From positions 1-48,072 of the forward strand of contig JAEYWK010000152.1 in the NCBI GenBank assembly GCA_023431345.1: a DNA stretch of 48,072 bases, read 5' to 3'. The notes under the pieces are model-generated. The model saw only the letters and a program-made list of their open reading frames with translations, searched no databases and was not told the origin of the DNA. The translations under genes and the position numbers were made by a program. Each line of letters starts with the position of its first letter. Position 1 is the stretch's first letter. Below are positions 23,011 through 30,759 of the stretch, one piece after another. Source of the stretch: Pseudomonadota bacterium (lineage in GTDB: Bacteria; Myxococcota_A; Polyangia; Polyangiales; Polyangiaceae).

Positions 23011-24596
23011 CACCACAGTTCCTCCTGCTGTTGTTCGGGGTGCAGTGGGGTGCACTTAGGTGCACTATTTCCAGAACCCTCCACGAGGTCAGGATATGAG
23101 CTGGACTCTCGGGGAGTGCTGCACCCATCTGCACCCTGCACCCCAAAGTGCACCTCGCCGACACCTTGGAACCCGAGGCCTGACCACTCGCGCGAGCCCT
23201 TCACGATGGCCTCCTCGGCTCCCTTCGCCCGAAGCTTCGTCGCGATGTCGCGCGCGCTCAGCAGGCTCCGGCGGCCGGTCTCCTTGGCCCATGACTCGTA
23301 CTTGTCGCGCAGCGCCTTGCGCGTCGTTCGCAGGCCCGGCTCGAAGATGCAGCAGTCGGCCAGGAATTCGCTGAAGTGGTCGTTTTCGGCCCGGTAAGCC
23401 GCGGTCGACGCTTCGACAGCTTTGCAGGTGCCGAAGCCGTCGCGCTGATAGGCGAGGCAGCCTTGGACCGCCCAGGCGAGAACCGCCATCGCGTGACCGT
23501 GCTCGCGCAGCTTGCCCTTGATGCTGGGGTCCTGACGCTCGGGCGCGATCTGTGCGGTAAGCGGGATGCGACGGAGGCGGGCCCAAAGACCAGCGTCGTC
23601 GTCGCGCGCCGTCGGTGAGTCGTTGGCCGCTAGCAGCAGTGTGAAGCTCGGACGGAAGCTGATCTCGCTCTCGTACTTGGCGGCGGCCGTGATCTCGTCG
23701 CCGCCGGTGACGGCCTTGACCAGCGCCTCATCCCAGCGCGCGCCGTGCCGGACCTCGACGGAGACCACCAGCCGAGCGCCGGTGAGCCGCACCAAGTCGC
23801 CGCGGTTGCCGCCGGTGCTGCTCTGCACCAGCCAAGTCTCGAACGCCGCCGCTGAAGCGTAGTCGCCGAGGGCGCCGTGAAAGGCCTCGATTAGCGTGCT
23901 TTTGGCGGTACCGGGCGGCCCGTACAGGAAGAAGAACGCGCGCTCGAGCGGCTCGCCGATCAGGCTGTAGCCGACGACGCGCTGCAGATACGTCGCGAGC
24001 TCGGCATCGCCGCCAGTGGCGTCGTGCAGGACGCGCTCCCACAGCTCGGACCGAGCGTTTCCGTCGAAGTCGACTCCCGTGCTCTTGGTGATGAGATCGG
24101 CCCGCTGATGGCCGCGCAGCTTGCCGGCGCGCAGGTCGATGGTGCCGTTCGGGCAGTTGAGCAGATAGGGGTCGTGGTCGAGCTCGGCGACGAGCACGGG
24201 CAGGGGAGGCTCGCTCTGCGCGAGGGTGAGAAGCGCTTGGAGGCGGCCGACCTTTTCGGAGCTACGAGCATGGCTTACGAGCGCGGCACTCCGCTTGTCA
24301 TCGCTGCAGTCAGCAGCCTCTTTCAGGATCGCGCGCACCGCTTCCTTGGCAAGTTGCGCGACGCGGCCGCGTTCGTCCCAAGCCCAGCGCTGCTCGTCCC
24401 AGACGAGCCACCGTTTGCGCTGGGGCGAGTAGCGAACCCGGTGCCGATTGCGGGCCACGAAGCGCTCGGCGTTGCCGAGATCCGTGAGCGGAAAGAGGCC
24501 AGGCGGGAGCGAAACCAGCTCGGTGCCGTCGGTGGGGTCGCGCGGAAGGGCGCCGGCGGCATGCATCTCGGCCTCGTCGTGGTGCTTCCCGGTCAT
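23010..24596 (-). CDS. P4/D5-type SF3 helicase (primase-helicase family)
   Basis: 528 residues from the ATG at 24596 (ATGA overlap). D5-N region: RFVARNRHRVRYSPQRKRWL, VWDEQRWAWDE (about 35-75). The SF3 helicase core has Walker A GPPGTAKST (about 235), Walker B-like RLVVSVE (about 278) and sensor/motif C FTLLLAANDSPTA (about 317). The C-terminal winged-helix-like region (FLADCCIFEPGLRTTRKALRDK, about 415) is typical of P4-family primases. No N-terminal primase domain is seen, so it may be helicase only. It probably opens the element's replication origin. Confidence 0.85.
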   Translation of the reverse strand: MTGKHHDEAEMHAAGALPRDPTDGTELVSLPPGLFPLTDLGNAERFVARNRHRVRYSPQRKRWLVWDEQRWAWDERGRVAQLAKEAVRAILKEAADCSDDKRSAALVSHARSSEKVGRLQALLTLAQSEPPLPVLVAELDHDPYLLNCPNGTIDLRAGKLRGHQRADLITKSTGVDFDGNARSELWERVLHDATGGDAELATYLQRVVGYSLIGEPLERAFFFLYGPPGTAKSTLIEAFHGALGDYASAAAFETWLVQSSTGGNRGDLVRLTGARLVVSVEVRHGARWDEALVKAVTGGDEITAAAKYESEISFRPSFTLLLAANDSPTARDDDAGLWARLRRIPLTAQIAPERQDPSIKGKLREHGHAMAVLAWAVQGCLAYQRDGFGTCKAVEASTAAYRAENDHFSEFLADCCIFEPGLRTTRKALRDKYESWAKETGRRSLLSARDIATKLRAKGAEEAIVKGSREWSGLGFQGVGEVHFGVQGADGCSTPRESSSYPDLVEGSGNSAPKCTPLHPEQQQEELW

Positions 24597-25573
24597 CCGA
24601 ACACCTCGCCGAAGAACTGGGCGATGTCCGCTCGAGTGCCGTCGCTTGTTCGTTGGCCGTCGCGAAGGTCGCGCGCCGAACGCTCGAGCTGCTCGATAGT
24701 GCGCCGACGTAGCGCGCACTCCATGACTTCCTCGATGCGTCGTTGGAGCTGGGTGCCGTTGATGATTGGCGTCGCGTCGCGCGTCTGTCGCAGCTCATCG
24801 AGCCAGGGGCCGACCGTGCCGCGTCGCTCGAATTCTTCGGCGATTGGCCCGAGTTCGCAGACTTCGCCGCGCGCGCTCACGGCCTGGGCGGCCTCGAAGA
24901 TGTTCCGAAACACGGTCGCATAGAAATGCTCAGGCTGCAGCGGCGCGAGCTGATCGGGCGCGCGATAGCCCCCGAGGAGCAGCGCGCAAATCTCTTGCTC
25001 GGCGTCTTGAGCCCACGGCGCCAGCTTGAGCGGTTGCGCGGGCGCGCCGTGCAGGCCGGCAGATCGGAGCTCGTGCGCAACGACGGCGCGCACCTCGGCG
25101 GCTATCGGTGAGTCGGCAAGCAGCGACGATGCCCAGGGCCGATTGTCGAGATGCTTGCCCACCCAGAGCATCATTCTCTCGACGAGTACCGCAGCGTTCT
25201 TCGCGTCGCCCGCGAACCAGATGGGGATCTGCCATTCGGCTCCCGCCTTGATCAGCGTGCCGAGCACCGAGAGCGGGTTGATGCGCGAGGCGAATGCGCC
25301 CGACAGGAGGCCATTCAGGTCGGCCTCAATGACCAGGCCGCGGACCGGGAACGAACGCAAGCGCTCGAGCTGTTCGATGAAGCGCGGTCGGTCGGTGCCG
25401 CAGCACGTGGCTAGCTCGCCGAGGCGCTTGCGCTCGATGGCGACGATGTCGGATGCGCCTCGCAGGCTGTAGTCACCGACGGGCAGCAAGACGGTTTCCG
25501 TGCTGATGGCCGAGGAAAAGCGGAGCGGCGCCTGCTCACGCTGATCGATGAGGATGACGGTGGGTTGGCTCAC
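24593..25573 (-). CDS. ERCC4-type nuclease fused to DnaB N-terminal-like domain
   Basis: 326 residues. Residues 1-140 match the ERCC4/XPF-like nuclease: VILIDQREQAPLRF (acidic Asp and Arg-Glu), LPVGDYSLRG (about 31-40), the IERK signature (about 46-50) and RFIEQLERLRSF. Residues 190-300 resemble the DnaB helicase N-terminal helical domain: DAEQEICALLLGGYRAPDQL, EHFYATVFRNIFEAAQAVSA, followed by an R-x-T-Q-type helix hairpin. No helicase ATPase domain is present. It lies between an HTH gene and the D5 helicase in an overlapping operon, so a replication or end-processing role is likely. This domain combination is unusual. Confidence 0.75.
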   Translation of the reverse strand: MSQPTVILIDQREQAPLRFSSAISTETVLLPVGDYSLRGASDIVAIERKRLGELATCCGTDRPRFIEQLERLRSFPVRGLVIEADLNGLLSGAFASRINPLSVLGTLIKAGAEWQIPIWFAGDAKNAAVLVERMMLWVGKHLDNRPWASSLLADSPIAAEVRAVVAHELRSAGLHGAPAQPLKLAPWAQDAEQEICALLLGGYRAPDQLAPLQPEHFYATVFRNIFEAAQAVSARGEVCELGPIAEEFERRGTVGPWLDELRQTRDATPIINGTQLQRRIEEVMECALRRRTIEQLERSARDLRDGQRTSDGTRADIAQFFGEVFG

Positions 25574-25767
25574 GCGCCTTCACCTGCGCCCTGGCCGGCG
25601 GCCTGACCCCGCGTGCGGAGCCAGGCCAAGACGATTTCGAGCTCGAAGCGGGGAGCGTCACCGACGCGGAGCTCGGGCATCCCCTCCCGACGAAGCTTGT
25701 CGACGGTGTCGACGCCGCAGCGCAGCTGTTGGGCGAGGCTTTGGCGGTCGTGGAGCGCCGGCCCCAA
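25570..25767 (-). CDS. excisionase-like HTH protein (start uncertain)
   Basis: The frame ending at 25570 contains LHDRQSLAQQLRCGVDTVDK, LRREGMPELRVGDAPRFELE and IVLAWLRTRG, a MerR/excisionase-type winged HTH. Upstream in the same frame, the coding-like LAGAIELVTAELVRQLGAG and VVTVALETVLERN have no ATG or GTG. The first usable start is a TTG at 25767, giving 65 residues. Alternatively, translation enters by a -1 shift from the upstream HTH frame, near a GCCCCCA run. It overlaps the nuclease start by ATGA. It may act as excision or directionality factor. Confidence 0.55.
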   Translation of the reverse strand: MGPALHDRQSLAQQLRCGVDTVDKLRREGMPELRVGDAPRFELEIVLAWLRTRGQAAGQGAGEGA

Positions 25768-25811
25768 GTTCCGCTCGAGGACCGTCTCGAGAGCGACGGT
25801 GACGACCGCTT

Positions 25812-26024
25812 CTAGGCCGGCGCCGAGCTGGCGGACGAGCTCGGCGGTGACGAGTTCGATGGCTCCCGCGAGGGTGGGGGCGGAAGCCCGAGGATGCTCG
25901 CCGCCGCTGCCACCCGCTGCCGCGAGTACTCCGTCGCGTGGCCTCGGTAGACTCGGGCGACGGTTCGAGGGTGAACAATGGCTTGAGCTGCGATCCTGAC
26001 GCGGTCGTGCGCGCTGAGGGTCAT
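25812..26024 (-). CDS. HTH regulator, probable binder of the upstream palindromes
   Basis: 70 residues with AGGAG 7 nt before the ATG. Residues 1-48 (MTLSAHDRVRIAAQAIVHPR, TVARVYRGHATEYSRQRVAA) form a LacI-type HTH: helix, turn with a P-R-T-V-x-R recognition helix, then a third helix. The last 22 residues (PPPPSREPSNSSPPSSSASS) look like out-of-frame reading, so the protein may end differently through a frameshift into the next frame. As first gene after the GTGTGAT array it is a good candidate for the switch regulator. Confidence 0.6.
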   Translation of the reverse strand: MTLSAHDRVRIAAQAIVHPRTVARVYRGHATEYSRQRVAAAASILGLPPPPSREPSNSSPPSSSASSAPA

Positions 26025-26048
26025 GGGGCGACTCCTGGTTGACTGCCG

Positions 26049-26136
26049 TCACACCCCTTGTTTGCGCCGGCTGGATCACATCACAGCGTGTGTGATCCGT
26101 CGCACGGCAATCTCATCACACGCCCGGACGTGTGAT
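26049..26136. promoter_or_regulatory. array of GTGTGAT/ATCACAC palindromes (operator region)
   Basis: Three sites lie in the 116-bp gap before the main leftward operon: a half-site GTCACACC (26049-26056); a palindrome with arms GGATCACA (26073-26080) and TGTGATCC (26091-26098), with an overlapping inner pair TCACA/TGTGA; and a perfect palindrome with arms ATCACACG (26115-26122) and CGTGTGAT (26129-26136). Multiple operators next to the first HTH gene resemble a lysogeny-type switch. Confidence 0.6.
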
Positions 26137-26140
26137 CGCG

Positions 26141-26704
26141 CTAGGTCGCCTTCCGCCGCTTTCGATGGCGCTTGTTGGCGCTGGCAATCTTCTTGGCAAC
26201 ACGGTTTACGGCGGCGAGTTCGCTTTCCCCCGTCTTCCGCTGGTCGAACCCTCCGCGCAGCGCGAGGCGAGCAACCGCCGCGAAGGCGCCACGGTCATCC
26301 TTGGCTCGCCCGAGGCGCTTTGCTTCAAGGCTGATTGCCTTGGCCGTTTCGTCGGGTCGCTTTCCGGCGAATACCCGATGGCCGCACCATAGAGCTGTGT
26401 CTTCCTCGCCGCGGCTCACTTTCAAGAGACCATCGAGTGCGCGGGCGTAGAGGCCATCCGTGCCACCGAGGCGAACGTCTTCCTGACGTCGCCGCGTTTC
26501 CGTTAACCACTGGTCAAAAGCAGCGGTCGGCCCGAGGAGGATATCCAGCACCGCAACGGAAACGACGCTCTGCACGAGGTTCGACCTAGCGCGTTCAGCG
26601 TCGTCGCCGCTCGGCAGCAGTCTCGCGATCGCGCCGGCCACGTCCCCGATCGTCGGTGGCTTGTCGTCTCTGGGCTTCGCTGCAATCTTCTTCTTGCTCG
26701 CCAT
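26141..26704 (-). CDS. basic helical protein of element, unknown
   Basis: 187 residues. A basic start (MASKKKIAAKPRDDKPP), a helical middle (IGDVAGAIARLLPSGDDAER, SNLVQSVVSVAVLDILLGP, AAFDQWLTETRRRQEDVRLG) and a strongly basic C-terminus (VNRVAKKIASANKRHRKRRK) suggest nucleic-acid binding. It lies upstream of the operator array on the same strand; no clear Shine-Dalgarno sequence is seen. No family is recognised. Confidence 0.55.
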   Translation of the reverse strand: MASKKKIAAKPRDDKPPTIGDVAGAIARLLPSGDDAERARSNLVQSVVSVAVLDILLGPTAAFDQWLTETRRRQEDVRLGGTDGLYARALDGLLKVSRGEEDTALWCGHRVFAGKRPDETAKAISLEAKRLGRAKDDRGAFAAVARLALRGGFDQRKTGESELAAVNRVAKKIASANKRHRKRRKAT

Positions 26705-26752
26705 GTCGAGCCATGCGCCCGGACCCTGGCAGGGGTCGCGGGCGCTCCTAGT

Positions 26753-26887
26753 CTATGCGCCGGCCACGCCGCTGACGACCCACGCCGCCAGCCCGGCGGC
26801 CAGCGAGCCGAGATAGGCCCCGAGCGCCGCATCAGCCGCGCGCCGCGAGACCCCGAGCCGCCAGGCTTGTGCCTTCGGACTGAGCAT
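26753..26887 (-). CDS. small hydrophobic ORF / circular-form integrase extension
   Basis: 44 residues from the ATG at 26887, ending with one hydrophobic helix (ALGAYLGSLAAGLAAWVVSG). The same open frame continues upstream without stop through 26992 into attR, in exactly the frame the integrase uses in attL. In the excised circle these 79 codons would become the integrase C-terminus. It may be a small membrane protein gene, an extension, or both. Confidence 0.4.
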   Translation of the reverse strand: MLSPKAQAWRLGVSRRAADAALGAYLGSLAAGLAAWVVSGVAGA

Positions 26888-26992
26888 GGCTTCCGTGCAT
26901 GGGCCCGCCGGCTTGTCGCGGATCTGATATGTTCCGCCGATGTTGGACGGTTCCAAACCGCTTGATTCCTGCTGGATCGGCTCCCCAGGCCC

Positions 26993-27038
26993 GCTTCCCA
27001 AGCTCGGGGTCGCGCGTTCGAACCGCGTGTCCCGCTCC
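26993..27038 (+). repeat. attR (46-bp direct repeat, copy 2)
   Basis: Identical to 11913-11958. This copy lacks the 5' half of the tRNA and is the displaced original 3' end of the host tRNA gene. The DNA after it continues the chromosome. Confidence 0.95.
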
Positions 27039-27046
27039 AGGAAATA

Positions 27047-27065
27047 GGCCGATCGCGGATCGGCC
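27047..27065 (+). terminator. hairpin, probably the original tRNA-Gly terminator
   Basis: A perfect 8-bp stem GGCCGATC/GATCGGCC with a GCG loop, 8 bp after the displaced tRNA end. No T-run follows. Before integration it would have sat directly after the tRNA gene. Confidence 0.45.
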
Positions 27066-27398
27066 GGCGAACGGTGAGGGTGGTGCGGGTACCTCAGCGG
27101 GTGCTTGGGTGGGCGTGGTCGGACAAGGCGCGGCTTCGCTCGATCTTGGACGTACGCAGCCCTGAACTAGCGTTTCGCTTCGAGACGCAACGAGGCGAGA
27201 TGCACCGGGCACGCGCACGTAGCGGAATCAGCGCGAACGCGGCGAAGGACTTGGTGGCGCCGCGCCTCTAAGAGTCTCGGATAGGCACCGGGCGCTTGCA
27301 GCGGCGCGTCGGCGTTCGATCCAGGGCACGAATGGCTCGTGGCGCAGCGCTGCGCGACGCGGTCCGTTCATCGATGCAAAGCAGGAGATGGGCACGAC
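27066..27398. other. non-coding chromosomal junction region
   Basis: About 330 bp between the element and the tyrosinase gene. Short open frames here have no ribosome-binding site or protein-like composition. No operator of the TGGAACCGGTTCCA type and no clear promoter was found; some of it is leader for the gene at 27399. Confidence 0.5.
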
Positions 27399-29162
27399 AT
27401 GAAAAGCAGATTCGCAGGGCATGCACTCCGCGCAGGGCTCGGCGTGGCCGCCAGCCTCGGCGCGCCAAGCGCCTTGGCGCAGTACTACGCGCACCCTTAC
27501 CTGGAGGCGGAGTGCCCGGACAGCTCGAGCGGCAGCTACGGGTCGCCACAGACGAGCGTCACGGGCTACTCGGGCGCGGGTTATCTCCGAAGCGTGGGGA
27601 ACACCACTTCGGCGACATACAATAACACGAGCGCCGACCGGGCGACTTACTCCTTCAACCTCAAAGCCGGGGGCACCTACGTTCTCTGGCTCCGCGTGAA
27701 CACCAACAACAGCGCGTCCGATGACTCGTGGTTCCACCGGGTGGATGGCTCGAGCTGGACGACGATGAGCTCGGTGCCGGCGGCGAGCGGCTGGCGCTGG
27801 GTCGCCGGCACGTCCGCTTATTCGCTCTCCGCCGGATCTCACACCCTCGAGATCGCCAACCGCGAAGATGGGCTGAACCTCGACAAGTTTGCGATTTTAC
27901 CTCAGGGCATGACCCCGAGCGGCGCAGGCGCGGCGGCCTACAATTGCCGTACGCCTCTGTACTTCGAGGCGGAGTGTCGGCAGGGCGCCTTCGCCGGGTA
28001 TCAACTCGATAGAACGGCGAAGGCTGGCTACTCGGGCACCGGCTACTTGGAGAGCGCGGTGACCAGCCTCGACGCGAATACCAGCACCGACGAAGCGACC
28101 TACTTCTTCGAGACGGGGGCGGGCGCGTACAACTTCTTCTTTCGCATCCACAACAGCGCCAACGCCTCTCAAGACTCGTGGTTCTATCGCGTCGACAACG
28201 GCAGCTGGGTCGCGATGAACAACACGAACACGCTCGGGAGCGGCTTTCGTTGGGCTCAGGGGACCGGCTCGATCACGCTGACGCGCGGCGTTCATACCCT
28301 GCGTATCAGGAATCGCGAGAGTGGCTTGAGCATCGACAAGCTCGCGTTCATCCCCACCACGGCTACCGGCCCTTCCGGCACGGCGGCGGGCAACGCGGCC
28401 GTCAACTGCGAGCCGTTCCAGACGATGTCCGACTGGACCCACGTGCAAGCAGCGGAGTACGAAGCAACCCACCTGGCTTACATGACGGCCTACGGACCGC
28501 ACATGCTGCCGCATCACAACGAATGGCACAATCTCAACGGGGCGGGCGGTCAGAATGGGCGCGGCAGCGGGACTGCTTTCCTCGGCTACCACCGCGCCAT
28601 GATGAACGACTTCCGGCGCTTCGCCTTGGAAACGAACGGCCGTGTTTGGCTGCCGATCAGCACCACCGGTGAGGTGCTCAATCTGCTCGGCGATGCTTAT
28701 GACGCGCTCGAGGCCACCAATCTGCTCACCGAATATTATCCGCGACAAGCCACGTCCGTCGTCAACGTGGGCATCGCCCGCTATCTCACGTTGACGGGGA
28801 CGCCTGACGCCAAGTTCGCGAACACGGTGAGCATCTGTCCGACTGGCATCTACTGCCCCGGCTCCGAGATCGTTTATAACAGTCTCGCTGAGTATCCCGA
28901 TCTCGACCGGCTCGGTCGAGCCATTGGCTTCGAATACCACCGCTGGCTGCACAGCACGGTTGGAGGCACCATGGGCACGAACTTCTCGCCCGCCGACCCG
29001 ATCTTCTACGGTTGGCACGCGTTGATCGACAAGCTGGTCGATCAATGGCTGGCGACGCCGAACGGCCTGGCGTGGAAAGCCGCGAACCCGAGCCACCCGT
29101 TCCTGGTCCCGGGCTTCACCAATCACCACGGCTGGGACAACTTGGACCACGTGCCAGACTGA
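27399..29162 (+). CDS. secreted protein: two CBM-like modules plus tyrosinase domain
   Basis: 587 residues from the ATG at 27399. The signal peptide is MKSRFAGHALRAGLGVAASL followed by GAPSALA. Two similar modules (about 28-165 and 185-325) share EAEC...GYSGxGYL...ATYxF...W.R and end in SLSAGSHTLEIANREDGLNL or ITLTRGVHTLRIRNRESGLS, the pattern of CBM6/CBM35-like beta-sandwiches. The C-terminal tyrosinase fold has CuA histidines in HMLPHHNEWH (about 367) and FLGYHRAMMNDFRRF (about 393), and CuB in EYHRWLH (about 511) with DPIFYGWHALIDKLVDQW (about 532). It may oxidise phenols on plant cell-wall material. The architecture is uncommon. Confidence 0.8.
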   Translation: MKSRFAGHALRAGLGVAASLGAPSALAQYYAHPYLEAECPDSSSGSYGSPQTSVTGYSGAGYLRSVGNTTSATYNNTSADRATYSFNLKAGGTYVLWLRVNTNNSASDDSWFHRVDGSSWTTMSSVPAASGWRWVAGTSAYSLSAGSHTLEIANREDGLNLDKFAILPQGMTPSGAGAAAYNCRTPLYFEAECRQGAFAGYQLDRTAKAGYSGTGYLESAVTSLDANTSTDEATYFFETGAGAYNFFFRIHNSANASQDSWFYRVDNGSWVAMNNTNTLGSGFRWAQGTGSITLTRGVHTLRIRNRESGLSIDKLAFIPTTATGPSGTAAGNAAVNCEPFQTMSDWTHVQAAEYEATHLAYMTAYGPHMLPHHNEWHNLNGAGGQNGRGSGTAFLGYHRAMMNDFRRFALETNGRVWLPISTTGEVLNLLGDAYDALEATNLLTEYYPRQATSVVNVGIARYLTLTGTPDAKFANTVSICPTGIYCPGSEIVYNSLAEYPDLDRLGRAIGFEYHRWLHSTVGGTMGTNFSPADPIFYGWHALIDKLVDQWLATPNGLAWKAANPSHPFLVPGFTNHHGWDNLDHVPD

Positions 29163-29232
29163 GCCTTGGACACGCGTCGCGCGGCGGGGTCGTCTGCCAG
29201 ACCTCGCCGTCGCGTCGCCGAGGCCGCCGCGA

Positions 29233-30516
29233 TCAGGTGCCGAACGCCAGGGGCGGCGCTTCCGCGGTGACCAGGTACTCGAACTGCTTCCGGAACTCGT
29301 CGGGGGACAGGCGGGTCACGGCCGCGTAGCGCGCGATCTCGCGAGCGTCTGCGAAGTCGTCCCGCCGCAGCCGCAGCATGTAGCGGCGGGCGATCTTGTA
29401 ATATTCGGTGCCGACGTCGACCATGCGCACACGCGTGCGGCCCGTTTGCGGGTCGAGCATGTCTTCGAAGCGGATCGGCTTGAATTTGCCTTCTTGCACC
29501 GTCACCATCGCGCCCGAGCCGCCCTCGATCAAGTACTTCGCTGCGCAGTAGCCGAGGTCACGCGTGTACTCCATGTCGAACGGGATCGGATCGGTGCAGC
29601 GCAGCTCGTAACCGATGTCTTTGGAGACGATCGTCAGCTTCACGCCGAGCTCCTGCAGGCGCGCGCTCACGGCTTGCTTCACGATGCGCCCGAAATCGAT
29701 CTCGGCGATGCGGATGTGCCCGTGCTCATCGCGCTCGGCGCCCTCGAGCTCGGCCAGGTCGGCCTCCGGTATCGACTCGACCAAGCCTTCGGCCAGAACG
29801 GCCACGCCGTCGGAGCGGCCGTAGGCTAGACGCTTCACGATGGCGCCCGCCAGCACGTCCACGATCGACCGCATCGGGATCTGCTTGCTCGAAAATTCTT
29901 CGGGGATCACCGTGAGCGTAGCGCCCGCAGCCTTACCGATGCCGAGCGCCAGGTGGCCGGCTTTGCGGCCCATCGCGACCACGAAATACCAGCGCGAGGT
30001 GGTCTGCGCGTCGGTCAGCAGGTCGCGTACGATGCCGGTGCCGACGTGGCGCGCGGTTTGATAGCCAAAGGTCGGGATCCACGCCGGCAGATCCAAATCG
30101 TTGTCGATCGTCTTCGGCACGTGCACCACCTTCAACGCGCCGCTCGAGTGCTCGGAGAGGCGCATCGCCGAAAAGGCCGTGTCGTCTCCGCCGATCGTGA
30201 CCAGCTTGGTGACGCCGAGCTGCTGCAGCGTGCTGACGGTGGCGTCGAGCGTCTTCGGATCCTTCGTCGGGTTCGCGCGTGCCGTGCCGAGGCAAGAGCC
30301 ACCTCGGAAATGGATGCGCGACACGGCCTCGATGTCGAGAGGCCGCACGTGATTCAGGTCACCGCGCATCAGCCACTGGAAGCCGTCGCGGACGCCCAGC
30401 ACCGGAATGCCGGAGAGGCAGGCGCGGATCGTGGCCGCGCCGATCACGCTGTTGATGCCGGGGGCGGGGCCGCCTCCAACCAGAATCGCGAGCTTGGACT
30501 GAGCTGCCATGACCAT
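29233..30516 (-). CDS. 6-phosphofructokinase, PPi-dependent type
   Basis: 427 residues from the ATG at 30516 (or 426 from 30510); no clear Shine-Dalgarno sequence. The PFK fold is plain: LVGGGPAPGINSVIGAA at the N-terminus, TIGGDDTAFSA (about 128), PKTIDNDLDLP (about 152) and VAMGRKAGHLALG (about 195). The second Asp in GGDD and the Lys in PKTIDND are the two residues that mark pyrophosphate rather than ATP use; ATP enzymes have Gly at both. It catalyses reversible fructose-6-phosphate phosphorylation. It is convergent with the tyrosinase gene. With phosphorolysis of cellobiose it would favour ATP-sparing glycolysis. Confidence 0.88.
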   Translation of the reverse strand: MVMAAQSKLAILVGGGPAPGINSVIGAATIRACLSGIPVLGVRDGFQWLMRGDLNHVRPLDIEAVSRIHFRGGSCLGTARANPTKDPKTLDATVSTLQQLGVTKLVTIGGDDTAFSAMRLSEHSSGALKVVHVPKTIDNDLDLPAWIPTFGYQTARHVGTGIVRDLLTDAQTTSRWYFVVAMGRKAGHLALGIGKAAGATLTVIPEEFSSKQIPMRSIVDVLAGAIVKRLAYGRSDGVAVLAEGLVESIPEADLAELEGAERDEHGHIRIAEIDFGRIVKQAVSARLQELGVKLTIVSKDIGYELRCTDPIPFDMEYTRDLGYCAAKYLIEGGSGAMVTVQEGKFKPIRFEDMLDPQTGRTRVRMVDVGTEYYKIARRYMLRLRRDDFADAREIARYAAVTRLSPDEFRKQFEYLVTAEAPPLAFGT

Positions 30517-30759
30517 GACAAATATTCGTGTTTCGCGGCGACCGCCAAGGGAAACGGGCCGCGCTCGCGGTCGCCGGCCCGGCAAAGGGCGCCCCAAGTT
30601 GGGTAGTTTTGCCGTCAAGTTCTAGTTTGGCGGGATCGCGCTGCTGCGCGCGAGGCCGCCTGTCGCCGACGTGCAGGCCGCGCTCGAAAATTTGCAGCGG
30701 CGGGCGCGCTGCCCGACGCTCGTGGGCGCAGCGGGCGTCGTAGCCGCTCTCGCCTCGCC

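Larger units (their letters stand above)
11913..27038. mobile_element. tRNA-Gly-integrated phage-satellite-like element (about 15 kb)
   Basis: It is bounded by a perfect 46-bp direct repeat of the tRNA-Gly 3' end (11913-11958 and 26993-27038), with a tyrosine integrase next to the left repeat. Nearly all genes run leftward and are tightly overlapped. Phage-type functions seen: integrase, large terminase, putative small terminase, ClpP-like prohead protease, P4/D5-type helicase, ERCC4/DnaB-N protein, and HTH and RHH regulators. No portal, major capsid, tail or lysis gene can be recognised. The only rightward genes are a two-gene cassette at 16006-17148 with visibly lower G+C. This fits a packaging-capable satellite or a reduced prophage. 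Confidence 0.85.

Noticed and set aside
26940..26960. TGGACGGTTCCA as another cellulase-type operator
   Set aside because: It lacks the central CCGG symmetry and lies inside the mobile element, far from sugar genes.
26993..27038. A second tRNA-Gly gene
   Set aside because: Only the 3' 46 bp are present, with no acceptor 5' strand or D arm; it is the attR repeat.
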